Source: Chryseobacterium sp. W4I1 (GTDB lineage: Bacteria; Bacteroidota; Bacteroidia; Flavobacteriales; Weeksellaceae). From it: DNA of 64,000 nucleotides. This document shows, piece after piece, positions 47,585 through 56,207 of this stretch; the stretch's first letter is position 1; each line of letters begins with the position of its first letter. Location: the NCBI RefSeq assembly GCF_030816115.1, contig NZ_JAUSXQ010000001.1, positions 4,073,001 through 4,137,000 of the forward strand, given 5' to 3'. A program made the position numbers and the translations under genes. Below the pieces are notes generated by a model. The model ran no database searches. It was not told the DNA's origin and was given only the letters and a program-made list of their open reading frames with translations.

Positions 47585-47640
47585 CAAAAATATACTTTGA
47601 GCTAAATAATATGGATATTGTTTATTTTTGAGGATAAAGC
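47585..47640. promoter_or_regulatory. Divergent promoter region of the M23 peptidase gene and coaX
   Basis: TATTTTTG on the reverse strand at 47585-47592 (toward the peptidase) and TATTTTTG on the plus strand at 47633-47640 (toward coaX, 47 bases from its ATG). Both fit TANNTTTG; -33 elements are unclear. Confidence 0.45.
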
Positions 47641-47687
47641 CTTATTTTTACATCTGTTTTTTAACCCATTCAAGCTTAAAAAATTAA

Positions 47688-48446
47688 ATGAATTCAATTG
47701 TAATAAACGTAGGGAACAGCAACATCAGATTCGGACTTTTCAATGGAGACAACTGTGATATTTCATGGGTGATCAATACAAAGCCGTACAGAACAGTAGA
47801 TGAGTTGTATGTACAAATGCTGATGCTGTACCAGACCTATAAAATAGAACCCAAAGAGATCAGTAAAATTATTATAGGATCGGTAGTTCCCCAGCTTACT
47901 AAAGTCATCAGTTCCGCAATTAAAAAGATCCATGGCATTGTTCCGGTGATCGTAGACAGATCTACTCCTTCTGATGTGGTGGCAAAATCTAAACAGATGG
48001 GAACAGATATTTATGCCAATCTTGTAGCGGCTCATAATTTATACCCCAATCGTAAGAAAATTGTTATTGATTTTGGAACAGCTCTGACCGCAAGTTGCGT
48101 TACGGAAACAGGAGAAACATTAGGGGTGATCATTGCTCCGGGAATAGTGACTTCTTTGAACTCACTGATCAGCCAGACGGCTCAGCTTCCGGATATTGAA
48201 CTGAAAAAACCTAAAACAGTTCTTGGACTAGACACAGTAACCTGTATGCAGAGCGGAATGGTGTACGGATTTCTGGGAATGGTAGAAGGTTTTATAGACC
48301 GTATCAACGATGAGGTGAATGATGACTGCTTCGTTGTAGCAACTGGCGGGGTTTCTCATGTTTATAAACCACTGACTGAAAAGATCCATGTGATGGACAG
48401 GCTTCACACGCTCAAAGGACTTTACTTCCTGGGAAAAGATTTATAG
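47688..48446 (+). CDS. coaX: Type III pantothenate kinase
   Basis: 252 residues of the ASKHA fold. It phosphorylates pantothenate, the first step of coenzyme A synthesis, and unlike the type I enzyme is not feedback-inhibited. Motifs: VNVGNSNIRFGLFNGD (phosphate 1), VIDFGTALTASCV (phosphate 2/acid), and FVVATGGVSHVYKPL (adenosine). The next gene, a GNAT acetyltransferase, starts 36 bases on and may be co-transcribed. Confidence 0.95.
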   Translation: MNSIVINVGNSNIRFGLFNGDNCDISWVINTKPYRTVDELYVQMLMLYQTYKIEPKEISKIIIGSVVPQLTKVISSAIKKIHGIVPVIVDRSTPSDVVAKSKQMGTDIYANLVAAHNLYPNRKKIVIDFGTALTASCVTETGETLGVIIAPGIVTSLNSLISQTAQLPDIELKKPKTVLGLDTVTCMQSGMVYGFLGMVEGFIDRINDEVNDDCFVVATGGVSHVYKPLTEKIHVMDRLHTLKGLYFLGKDL

Positions 48447-48482
48447 ATATAAAGTTCAGATTAAATTCTAAATTAAAGCACC

Positions 48483-49025
48483 ATGAGAAAATTAGAAGAA
48501 TTCCCGACAATAGAAACGGAAAGACTGGTCCTATCACAGTTGAAAGAAGAAGATATTCCTTTTGTTACCGAATATCTTCAGAATAAGATTTACTCAGACC
48601 TTACCTCCAATATTCCTTATCCCTATACCAGAGAGCATGCAGAGTTTTGGGTGAAAATTTCTAAAGAAGCTTTTGAACAGAACACAGGATATACTTTTGC
48701 CGTTCGTAATAAGGAAAACCTTATTATAGGAGCAATCGGGCTGCATGACAGGGATGATGACAAAGCCGAGTTGGGTTACTGGTTGGGAAGGCTTTTCTGG
48801 AACAAAGGATATATAACGGAAGCTGCTGCTGCCATTATAGATTTTGGATTTCGGGAGCTGGCTCTTAATAAGATTTATGCCACTTATTTTCTTCACAATC
48901 CGGCATCCGGGAGAATCATGGAAAAAATAGGAATGGAAAAAGAAGCGCTGCTAAAACAGCATCTTAAAAAGGACGGAGAATATTTTGATGTTATGTTGCA
49001 TTCCGTCTTTAAAAATAAGCTTTGA
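48483..49025 (+). CDS. GNAT-family N-acetyltransferase (RimJ/RimL type)
   Basis: 180 residues with the ETERLVLSQLKEEDIPFV start of RimJ/RimL-like GNATs, the acetyl-CoA region ELGYWLGRLFWNKGYITEAAAAI and the NPASGRIMEKIGM end. It transfers acetyl from acetyl-CoA to an amine, often a protein N-terminus; the substrate is not evident. It follows coaX in the same direction. Confidence 0.9.
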   Translation: MRKLEEFPTIETERLVLSQLKEEDIPFVTEYLQNKIYSDLTSNIPYPYTREHAEFWVKISKEAFEQNTGYTFAVRNKENLIIGAIGLHDRDDDKAELGYWLGRLFWNKGYITEAAAAIIDFGFRELALNKIYATYFLHNPASGRIMEKIGMEKEALLKQHLKKDGEYFDVMLHSVFKNKL

Positions 49026-49212
49026 TTTAATTTTTCATAGAAGGAGGAATCCAATTCTAAAAATCTTTATGATGCTAATTTCTATTTAGGATATCCGGTC
49101 AGTTTTTATCAAAAAAATAAACTGGATTTATGGTTATCTTGACGAAGGAGAAAGTGTTTTGCTGACCAGATCTGTAAGCACCTTATTCATCTACAATAGA
49201 AAATACAAAGTA

Positions 49213-49644
49213 TTATCTTTTACTCTTAAAAAATTCTTTTACAATCGATGAACATTCATATTCCATGATTCCCGTTACGATTTCTGTTTTTGGGTGCAGC
49301 GAAAGATGTTTATTGATAAATCCTCTCTGTTCATCCCTGGCCCCTATAACCACTTTTGAGATTTGCGACCAGGAAAGAGCTCCTGAGCACATTACACAGG
49401 GCTCCATGGTGACATACAGTGTGCAGTTGATCAGATATTTGCCGCCAAGGAAATTAGCTGCCGAAGTAATGGCCTGCATTTCTGCGTGGGCAGTCACATC
49501 ATTTAATGTTTCAGTAAGGTTGTGGGCTCTTGCAATAATACGGTTATTGGAAACAATGATACATCCGATAGGAACCTCATCTTTTTCCAGTGCGGTTTCT
49601 GCTTCCTGCAAAGCTATTTTCATGTAATATTCGTCGGTAAACAT
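49213..49644 (-). CDS. tadA: tRNA-adenosine deaminase TadA / nucleoside deaminase
   Basis: 143-residue zinc deaminase. Zinc and catalytic motifs are VTAHAEMQAI (His and Glu) and PCVMCSGALSWSQI (two Cys). The N-terminal YMKIALQEAETALEKDEVPIG fits TadA, which converts A34 to inosine in tRNA-Arg(ACG); a nucleoside/guanine deaminase of the same fold cannot be fully excluded. It abuts the TonB-like gene with no gap. Confidence 0.9.
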   Translation of the reverse strand: MFTDEYYMKIALQEAETALEKDEVPIGCIIVSNNRIIARAHNLTETLNDVTAHAEMQAITSAANFLGGKYLINCTLYVTMEPCVMCSGALSWSQISKVVIGARDEQRGFINKHLSLHPKTEIVTGIMEYECSSIVKEFFKSKR

Positions 49645-50271
49645 TTAGTCTTCAATAGTTAATGTGAGAGGAACCCTTAGTGGAGATCTTATCGCATCTC
49701 CATTTACAATTGCAGGAGAGAATTTTTCGGAAACAGAATACAGGGCAATTTCAGCCTGTCTGTTGAAGGTAAAATTATCACCCTGGGCGTGAACATTAGT
49801 GATGCTGCCATCTTTTTCCACAATGAAAGCTACCTCTGTTTTTACGGATTTAACTTCGCTATGAACGGCTGGTGTATAGAAAAGATTGGCCACTTCCTGC
49901 CTCAGTGTAGCAAACCCGCCCGGATAATCGGCAGGCTTTTCCATAATGGCAGGTTTTACTGTATTATCTTGTAGGATAGATTTCGGCGTTTTCAATGCCT
50001 GTAAGTCTTCCAGGTTTCTCACCCTTAAAAGTGCTCCGATCATGGCGACGTTTTCAATGCTGTCCATCTTCTGCATAAAAAGACTAAAATCACTCTTTAT
50101 AGCTGCTTTTCTAAAGTTGTCCGATTCCTTGTCAAATTTTTTCTTAAACTCTGTATTCAGCATGTTTCTGTGCTGATTGTAATAGTTTTTCACCTGCCTG
50201 AATTCTTCTTTCTGCTGGGAAAAGCAAAATGACGAAATAAGACAGAATAGGCAAAAGAATAAAGCTTTCAA
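49645..50271 (-). CDS. Exported protein with TonB-type C-terminal domain
   Basis: 208 residues. A signal peptide (ALFFCLFCLISSFCFSQ) replaces the usual TonB membrane anchor, then a charged helical region, and from about residue 115 a TonB C-terminal-like domain (YPGGFATLRQEVANLF, FIVEKDGSITNVHA, FSPAIVNGDAIRSPLRVPL). Energy transducers of Bacteroidota have this domain; a role in driving outer-membrane receptors is unlikely without an anchor, so it may be a periplasmic relative. Its stop directly precedes the tadA start. Confidence 0.83.
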   Translation of the reverse strand: MKALFFCLFCLISSFCFSQQKEEFRQVKNYYNQHRNMLNTEFKKKFDKESDNFRKAAIKSDFSLFMQKMDSIENVAMIGALLRVRNLEDLQALKTPKSILQDNTVKPAIMEKPADYPGGFATLRQEVANLFYTPAVHSEVKSVKTEVAFIVEKDGSITNVHAQGDNFTFNRQAEIALYSVSEKFSPAIVNGDAIRSPLRVPLTLTIED

Positions 50272-50325
50272 AGGAGTATATTTATGTAAATATAATCAAA
50301 AAATGTGAGTTTTTATATGTCAACG

Positions 50326-51246
50326 TTAGCTTTCCAAATAACGGTTCAGGGATTCCTGAAGATGGGTGCGGATGTCGTCAACTAAACATTTCGGTTCCAA
50401 GACAGTGACTTCTTTTCCATACGAAAGAATTTCCTGCATAAAATCATAGGTGGGGTGGAGGAAGAATTCAAAATAGATCTCATCCGGTGTTTCTTTGGTT
50501 TCTTTCTGAGACTGGTGAAGCGGAAAACTTCTGATATATTCTCCCTGATGCCTGCTGCATTTCATCACAATATTCTGCGGTTTCTGCTCCGCCAAATTCA
50601 TTACTCCGAAGGCATTTTTGAAATGTTCCCTGAAATTATAATTATATTTTTCGCGGAATTTATTGTCGCTTACATCAAGATAGTTGACTCTATCCAAACC
50701 GAATGATTTCAATACTTTGTCTTTAGTGTCAATGGCAATCAGGTACCATCTGTCTTTAGATTCTTTTAAAGCCAAAGGGTGTACTTTCCGCGAAGTCATC
50801 ACTTTATTCTTGTAGTTATAATGCTCAAAACTAACGACTCTTTTATTACGGATGGCGAAGAAAAGATCATAAAAATGCTCTATTCCTGTAGGTTTTCTGC
50901 TTTCAAAAAAAATAAAATCTGAAAAATCCGGATGAAGATTCAAGGCATTGCTTACCTGGAAAGATTCTAAAAGTTTTTGGTTGTATTCATCCACTTCCAT
51001 GATGGGACGACTTTCAATATAATACCTGTTGTCACCTTTCTTTTTATTATGAATAGAAAGATTAAAAAGATCAGAAATTTCCCGAATATCCCTCTGCAGG
51101 GTACGGATAGAGTAACTCTTGATTCCTGCATCCTGAAATTCGAAAGAGTTTAAAAGATAGCTCTCCAGCTGGGAATAGTTAGCCGGAGAACTTTCTAATC
51201 TTTTGATAATTAAGGCATATCTTGTCAGGTAAAAATCTTTTTTCAT
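50326..51246 (-). CDS. WYL-domain transcriptional regulator (YafY type)
   Basis: 306 residues with an N-terminal winged helix (LTRYALIIKRLESSPANYSQ then YSIRTLQRDIREI, the recognition part) and a WYL domain (VVSFEHYNYKNKVMTS, HPLALKESKDRWYLIAID) followed by the WCX tail. WYL regulators bind nucleic-acid or nucleotide ligands and often control defence or stress genes. Upstream is a duplicated promoter block with the palindrome CGACA-N5-TGTCG, a good candidate operator for this protein or another. Confidence 0.9.
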   Translation of the reverse strand: MKKDFYLTRYALIIKRLESSPANYSQLESYLLNSFEFQDAGIKSYSIRTLQRDIREISDLFNLSIHNKKKGDNRYYIESRPIMEVDEYNQKLLESFQVSNALNLHPDFSDFIFFESRKPTGIEHFYDLFFAIRNKRVVSFEHYNYKNKVMTSRKVHPLALKESKDRWYLIAIDTKDKVLKSFGLDRVNYLDVSDNKFREKYNYNFREHFKNAFGVMNLAEQKPQNIVMKCSRHQGEYIRSFPLHQSQKETKETPDEIYFEFFLHPTYDFMQEILSYGKEVTVLEPKCLVDDIRTHLQESLNRYLES

Positions 51247-51277
51247 TCGTCTGTATTTTATGTGCAGCTATGCTGCG

Positions 51278-51349
51278 TTTCATGGTAAAATTTTATAAGA
51301 CAAATATATAGGCTTAATGCGACAAAACGTGTCGTGTTTTATTTTTTTG
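51278..51349 (-). repeat. 70-bp direct repeat, copy A, with promoter box and palindrome
   Basis: About 70 bases matching 55189-55258 with few differences. On the reverse strand it contains palindrome CGACACGTTTTGTCG (51320-51334), then -7 box TATATTTG (51301-51308), 54 bases from the WYL regulator ATG. The palindrome lies where a -33 element would be, so it is suited to repression or activation. Confidence 0.75.
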
Positions 51350-51412
51350 TGGGAACTTTTATATTTTAAATGCTGGGGATATTAATATTTCATAGTTATT
51401 AGCTTTGAAATT

Positions 51413-51438
51413 AAAAAGCACCTGTTACAGATGCTTTT
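51413..51438 (-). terminator. Terminator after the M14 peptidase gene
   Basis: AAAAGCA pairs with TGCTTTT, and the reverse strand continues TTTAATTTC. Confidence 0.6.
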
Positions 51439-51474
51439 ATTACTTAGAATTATATGCTTGGTAAATAGTGGTTA

Positions 51475-53823
51475 CTATGTTCTGCTGTTATAAAAATCAA
51501 CAGCATATTTACCTAAAGAATAAAATGTATTTACGTATGTTTCCAGGCTTCTTGTAATAACATTGCTGTTAAAGGATGTGGGATCTGTCGGATTGTAAAA
51601 GTCTCCCTGATCTGTCTCCATAGTCATTGCTACAATTTGCTGATTTCCCATCCAAGCCTGAGACATTGGAGAACTGCCATCAATGTCGGAAAACGCAAGA
51701 AGATCTTTATCTGCTAAATAGCTATACCGCTTCCTTATTTCGGCGTCTAATCTGTCACACAGTGAATAGATAGCATTTTGAACAGTGTTGAATGATGACG
51801 CAAACCAGGCAGCCCGATAATCAATATTTACTCCCGATCCAAAATTATGGCAATCAATAAATAATACCGTGTCTGTTTTGATAGAATTAAAAGTATCCCT
51901 TACCAATTGTGATTCTTTTTCGCTAAACGGTGCAGTACCTTTATAAGATTGTGAGCCCATGCCGCCGTCTGCATATTCAGCCCATCTATAGTCAAAGTTT
52001 CTATTAATATCCACGCCATTATGATTCCATCTTACCGATTCTGCACCATTCACTTTACCAATATTTAATGCATATGGATTTACTAAAGGAATAAATGTCC
52101 AGTCATAATTGGTTCGTAAGGCATCGATCATCTCGTCTTTATTGGGGTTTTCAAGCAGCAGTTTAAAAAATAAATAGATTGTATAAACGCCTAACTTTTC
52201 ACCTCCATGTGTACCTCCGCATACGAATATACGGGGCTTCCTGCGTCTTTGCGTTGGTGGCGTTTTTCTGTTAAATGAAATGTCAATTCTCAAAATATCG
52301 TAAGGTATGGGTCCTTCTGTTTGGCCTAAAACTGTTTTCGTTACGTTATTAGAAAAAGGAGCTATTACATTATCATACATTGGATAAAGAACACTTGAAG
52401 TAAGAGTTAAGGGATTAAATGCTGGATAAACTGGTGCATTCCAATATTTAATCCCAAAATTATCGACTGCAAATTTATTCATTTGCCGTGTGTCCTTTTG
52501 TGAAATAGGAACTCCATTTACACAATAATTTTTCAGTCCGGTAACGTAAAAACTAGCAAATGAACCACTGTATCGGTAAGTGAACAAAATCAAATGATTT
52601 AACAAAGGAGCAGATGTTTGATTTTGAACAATGATTGTGTTATTTATTTTATTATACAATACAACGCCTGCGGTTATAGAAGATGGCATATCTATACCTG
52701 CAGTTGAAGCAGGTAAACTTATCCTTCCTACGGTGGTATTTCCGGTGTCAATTATTGCTCCTCCCGAAATCATTATCTTGCGATTAGTTAAATCAAAATT
52801 GATGTCGGCGTCATTTGTGTTTAGAATAGCAACCTGTTCGTTTATTGTATAAATAGTAGATGGAAGTGGCTTGCTTTTTTTAGTTTCATTTAGTAATTGA
52901 TCATACTTACTGGAACTAATATTTTTTAGTATATATGTAAAATCAAAGAGGTCCTGTTCAGTTATAATATCCGTTGGACTATTCTTTTCAAAAACTATTC
53001 TAACCTGATTGGAGGTTGCGTTATCTACTGAAAACTCATTTGTGGTAACATTCTGGTTGGCAAATACTCCATCCTTATAGAAAACAACACGGGATATTTT
53101 ATATCCTGATTTTTGACTAATCACATAGTTACCGGTAACCATAGGAATTAAAGCTGTTCTTATCCCTGTATTAGAGGTTGAATTAAAACCATTATTTACC
53201 GCAATTCTGCCGATTTCCATAGGAACACTATCGCCTAAATTAATTTCAAAATTATTGTATTCTGATATAACCTTTGTCGATGTTTTTGTATTTTCTACGA
53301 TATTATTAAATGTGATTGACTCAGATGAGTAGCAATTAATCTTGATCGTATTTAATTCTTGTTGAGTGACTGTTTGCGTGTTGTTCATGTGATATACAGA
53401 AACCTTCCATTTCTTTGCTGTTGCAGGAATGGTTGGAGTAAAAGTTTTTGCATTGATGTCCTGCTTTGAAATAAAGACATTTGAATCAGTATAATAGAAG
53501 ATTGTTTGAAGCAACATTTCACCTACAAGTTCAATTTGACTTGCATAGATTGTATCTAAAAAGGTATCTGTTCTACCTCTTGTAGTTGATCCTGTAGGAA
53601 ACCCAACAGAGCCCGAAAGTGCCAGAGCTCCAACTTCCAGAATTGGATTAATGTAATCTTTAAAACTGCTGTTTTGCTGAATAAGTTGATCACTATTTTG
53701 AATTTGGTTTAATGGAATCAATTCGTTTTTATGCCAGTAAGCATCCAGCCAGGACCAGAAATGCTCTTGTGTTGGCTTGTCTCCGTTCTCGAAGTATAGT
53801 TTTAGGTCTTCTTTTGTTTTCAT
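51475..53823 (-). CDS. M14-type zinc carboxypeptidase with tail-fibre-like N-terminus
   Basis: 782 residues and no signal peptide. Residues about 11-38 (FENGDKPTQEHFWSWLDAYW) are a short module common at the start of Bacteroidota phage-tail and injection-system fibre proteins. The middle is Ser/Thr/Asn-rich and beta-like. The C-terminal 255 residues form an M14 domain: HxxE zinc pair H539 and E542 in CGGTHGGEKLG, DINRNFDYRW with substrate-binding Asn-Arg, zinc H659 in IDCHNFG and catalytic Glu736 in TMETDQGD. It could trim peptides or peptidoglycan stems at a target cell surface. It is the most distal gene of the accessory block. Confidence 0.82.
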   Translation of the reverse strand: MKTKEDLKLYFENGDKPTQEHFWSWLDAYWHKNELIPLNQIQNSDQLIQQNSSFKDYINPILEVGALALSGSVGFPTGSTTRGRTDTFLDTIYASQIELVGEMLLQTIFYYTDSNVFISKQDINAKTFTPTIPATAKKWKVSVYHMNNTQTVTQQELNTIKINCYSSESITFNNIVENTKTSTKVISEYNNFEINLGDSVPMEIGRIAVNNGFNSTSNTGIRTALIPMVTGNYVISQKSGYKISRVVFYKDGVFANQNVTTNEFSVDNATSNQVRIVFEKNSPTDIITEQDLFDFTYILKNISSSKYDQLLNETKKSKPLPSTIYTINEQVAILNTNDADINFDLTNRKIMISGGAIIDTGNTTVGRISLPASTAGIDMPSSITAGVVLYNKINNTIIVQNQTSAPLLNHLILFTYRYSGSFASFYVTGLKNYCVNGVPISQKDTRQMNKFAVDNFGIKYWNAPVYPAFNPLTLTSSVLYPMYDNVIAPFSNNVTKTVLGQTEGPIPYDILRIDISFNRKTPPTQRRRKPRIFVCGGTHGGEKLGVYTIYLFFKLLLENPNKDEMIDALRTNYDWTFIPLVNPYALNIGKVNGAESVRWNHNGVDINRNFDYRWAEYADGGMGSQSYKGTAPFSEKESQLVRDTFNSIKTDTVLFIDCHNFGSGVNIDYRAAWFASSFNTVQNAIYSLCDRLDAEIRKRYSYLADKDLLAFSDIDGSSPMSQAWMGNQQIVAMTMETDQGDFYNPTDPTSFNSNVITRSLETYVNTFYSLGKYAVDFYNSRT

Positions 53824-54337
53824 AATAAAATTTGGTGATTTTGTTTGGTATTAATAAGTTAAGGTTAGACGATTCTTTTAGTAGTAACTCTTCAGAGTTT
53901 CCCAGTCTTTTTTTAATTATGGATGACTGTGGCCCATCTTAATTTTTACAAATTCTTAGACATAATTTTGGCTGTTCAACATTTTATAAATGATGAATTT
54001 AAAGGGTTTTTAAAATTTTAAAGATTTTTTACGTATTAGTTTCTACTTCAAAAGTAGTTTGGCAAGACGTCAGAACTTGGCGTGTTTAAAAAAAAACTTA
54101 TATAAATTCCCAATTTTATTTTTTTAGCTTATATTTTATTTGTTATCACTTTCTGAACAATCTGATATTGTTTTTTTAAAGAAATCTTAAAAACAAGCTT
54201 CGGCAGAAAAAACTGCCGAAGATATAACTGTTCATTTTAAGGACCTTCGCAATCAGCTCATAAAATAGAGATTATGGCACCATGAAATTTAAGCTTGAAA
54301 TGATTAAGTACATTCACTATTTTTTTGATTTTACAAA
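53824..54337. other. AT-rich gene-free gap of 514 bases
   Basis: No supported frame on either strand. It holds a TACTTTTG (-7-like) box on the reverse strand at 54049-54056 inside the inverted pair CTACTT-CA-AAAGTAG, over 200 bases from the M14 gene start, and the hairpin at 54198-54221 that probably ends the 54338 gene. Confidence 0.5.
54198..54221 (-). terminator. Terminator after the 182-residue orphan gene
   Basis: CTTCGGCAG pairs perfectly with CTGCCGAAG around AAAAAA; the reverse strand then runs into CTTGTTTTTAAG. Confidence 0.65.
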
Positions 54338-54886
54338 TTATTGCCCATAATCTATAAAAGAATCTTTATTGATATATAAATGAAAAGTTGTAGGTGTAAC
54401 TTCTATTTTTAAAATAGGACTATTGGAAATAACAAAGGTAGTTTTGTTATTTTGTTCACTTTCTGTAAATGTTTTCCCTTGTAAATTATTTTTTACAATA
54501 TCTTTAAAAATCTGAGAAGGTATTGAGAATTCCATAAATAAGTTGTCCAAATATTCAGTATTTCCTCCGAAGTCAGTTTTTACTCCATATTTAAAATCGA
54601 ATTGTATTTTTTTGATATCTTTTCTTTTAGATGATTCTTTTTTTGTTTTTACTTCATAATCTACAATTCCTGTCCAAATAGGTAGTGGATTAGCATATTT
54701 GTTTTTAAATACTTTGACAATGGTTGCAATTAAATCATTTAAAGAAGATTTTAATAATACTTCTTCCAAATGTATTTCCTTATGCATATTTTCTAAGGAC
54801 ATCGGATCTGGCTCTCCATCTAATATTCCTCTATATTTTTTTGGGGTTATATAATATAGAATTTCTAAATCTTTATCTGTTATCAT
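54338..54886 (-). CDS. Hypothetical AT-rich protein in the effector region
   Basis: 182 residues, Lys/Asn/Ile-rich, no signal peptide or membrane helix, no family that I recognise. The middle (KKIQFDFKYGVKTDFGGN) and end (SPILKIEVTPTTFHLYINKD) suggest alternating beta strands. Codon use is strongly AT-biased like the metzincin pair upstream and unlike the M14 gene downstream, which fits a recently acquired cargo or immunity gene. Its function cannot be told from sequence. Confidence 0.6.
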   Translation of the reverse strand: MITDKDLEILYYITPKKYRGILDGEPDPMSLENMHKEIHLEEVLLKSSLNDLIATIVKVFKNKYANPLPIWTGIVDYEVKTKKESSKRKDIKKIQFDFKYGVKTDFGGNTEYLDNLFMEFSIPSQIFKDIVKNNLQGKTFTESEQNNKTTFVISNSPILKIEVTPTTFHLYINKDSFIDYGQ

Positions 54887-54974
54887 AATTATAATTTTTT
54901 ATAAAATTAATTTTTTGTTTTTATCTAAAATATTACCAGTCTATTCGGATAGTAATATATTATGTGAAATAAAG

Positions 54975-54996
54975 AACCGCAGCGGCTGCTACGGTT
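54975..54996 (-). terminator. Hairpin after the 56-codon reading frame
   Basis: AACCG-C-AGC pairs with GCT-A-CGGTT (one mismatch) around GGCT; the reverse strand continues CTTTATTTC. A possible weak terminator. Confidence 0.4.
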
Positions 54997-55023
54997 GAAT
55001 CATTGGTAATTAAAAGTCTTTTT

Positions 55024-55194
55024 TTAATTAAAATGTAAAGATGAATCAACAATTATGTTGGGGTTTAAATTTGTAATGTTTTGGGATATAATATTAAGCT
55101 TCTCCTCGTGCAAATCCAAATTACATCTAACCAATGAAAAAGAGTTTTTTCTTCTCTTTTCCATAGTAGGATTTATAAGGCAGCTAAGTTTCAT
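55024..55194 (-). CDS. Possible small protein downstream of the repeat copy B promoter
   Basis: 56-codon frame whose ATG (55194) lies at the end of repeat copy B; an in-frame ATG at 55164 would give 46 codons. The product starts MKLSCLINPTMEKRR and contains VRCNLDLHEEKLNIISQN; no family is recognised and there is no signal peptide. It is placed like the WYL regulator relative to its copy of the repeat, and a hairpin follows. It may be only a chance frame in a decayed region. Confidence 0.3.
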   Translation of the reverse strand: MKLSCLINPTMEKRRKNSFSLVRCNLDLHEEKLNIISQNITNLNPNIIVDSSLHFN

Positions 55195-55258
55195 GGTAAA
55201 ATATTATAAGAAAAATATATATGCTTAATGCGACAAAACGTGTCGTTTTATTTTTTTG
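55189..55258 (-). repeat. 70-bp direct repeat, copy B
   Basis: Second copy of the block at 51278-51349, same orientation, with the palindrome CGACA-N5-TGTCG unchanged at 55231-55245. The -7 box is altered to TATATTTT, so promoter activity may be weaker. Confidence 0.75.
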
Positions 55259-55277
55259 AGAAGTTTTTTGAAAAAAA

Positions 55278-55300
55278 TAAGCCACAAATATTGTGGCTTA
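55278..55300 (-). terminator. Terminator after the WG-repeat protein gene
   Basis: TAAGCCACAA pairs with TTGTGGCTTA; on the reverse strand it is followed by TTTTTTTC. Confidence 0.8.
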
Positions 55301-55304
55301 CTGA

Positions 55305-56207
55305 TTATTGGTCAAAATACTCTTTTCCTTTTCTATTTACCCATCCCTTTTTGCCATCTGGAGTTTCAAATCTAGCAAAATATCCAATATAAGGTTCTAA
55401 TTTTTTATATTTTGGTTCTGTACCAATATTTGGATAATAAGTATACAAACCGTTTTTTTCTAAATTAAGGTAATTTTGATATGATATAATTCTTTTATAT
55501 TCAAAAGGAAGTATCATTTTTCTTTCTTTAAAATCCCAAACTCCATAATTGCTTCCTTGTTTCGAAATTATGTATTCTATCTTTAAAGGTCTAAACAAAA
55601 ACTCTTCGCTATAACCATAATCAATGATTTTGTCATTAAAGTTACCTTTTCTTTTTTGAGTATATTCGATTTCTAATTTTTTTTCATTGTTTAAAAAAAC
55701 AGCATCTTTGCCATTGATAATATATTTTACATGTATAAGTTCATCTTCGGGATTACTTAAAATATTATTCAATTCTTCTTTAATTACTTTTTTTTCAATT
55801 ATATAAGTTTTGCTACCACGGTCTCTGCTTTCTCTATATGATTCGGTTGATTCTTTCTTTGGAATAAATTTAGAATAGTCATTAAGTATGCCATCCCATG
55901 TGTAATTTTTCATACTTCCATCCTTTAGAATAATCTGTAGAATGTCAAAATCTTCAGAATAATAGGTAGTTAAAAAGTCTGTATTTTTATACAGTAAAGA
56001 CAATTTCTGATCATAAATATTTTTTTCATTTGCCTTACTTGTTATAATTAAAATATTGGTTGAAATCATATCATATACAGGGGGGAGTACTATCTTATTT
56101 TGATATTTTAAACCTATTTTTCCATTTTGTTCAAATTTCTCCAAAGATTCTTGAGCACAAAACAAATTGACAATGAGTAGACTTAATAAAAAAACAATAT
56201 TTTTCAT
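55305..56207 (-). CDS. Exported WG-repeat protein (candidate immunity protein)
   Basis: 300 residues with a signal peptide (FLLSLLIVNLFCAQ). At least three WG/KWG-like repeats are seen: NGKIGLKYQNKIVLPPVYD near the N-terminus, SNYGVWDFKERKMILPFEY and GKKGWVNRKGKEYFD at the end. The gene overlaps the metzincin gene by 4 bases (ATGA), so both are made together. An exported partner of an injected protease is what an immunity protein for a periplasm-acting toxin would look like. This is inference from context; WG proteins also occur elsewhere with other roles. Confidence 0.75.
   Translation of the reverse strand: MKNIVFLLSLLIVNLFCAQESLEKFEQNGKIGLKYQNKIVLPPVYDMISTNILIITSKANEKNIYDQKLSLLYKNTDFLTTYYSEDFDILQIILKDGSMKNYTWDGILNDYSKFIPKKESTESYRESRDRGSKTYIIEKKVIKEELNNILSNPEDELIHVKYIINGKDAVFLNNEKKLEIEYTQKRKGNFNDKIIDYGYSEEFLFRPLKIEYIISKQGSNYGVWDFKERKMILPFEYKRIISYQNYLNLEKNGLYTYYPNIGTEPKYKKLEPYIGYFARFETPDGKKGWVNRKGKEYFDQ

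Noticed and set aside
49040..49142. Short coding-like frame (NLYDANFYLGYPVSF) between the GNAT gene and tadA, after AGGAGG
   Set aside because: No start codon in frame and too short; perhaps a decayed gene fragment, but the evidence is not enough.
51180..51283. 34-codon frame starting at the ATG in repeat copy A, overlapping the WYL gene start
   Set aside because: It runs out of frame into a conserved DNA-binding domain and shares no sequence with the small frame at copy B beyond the first residues.
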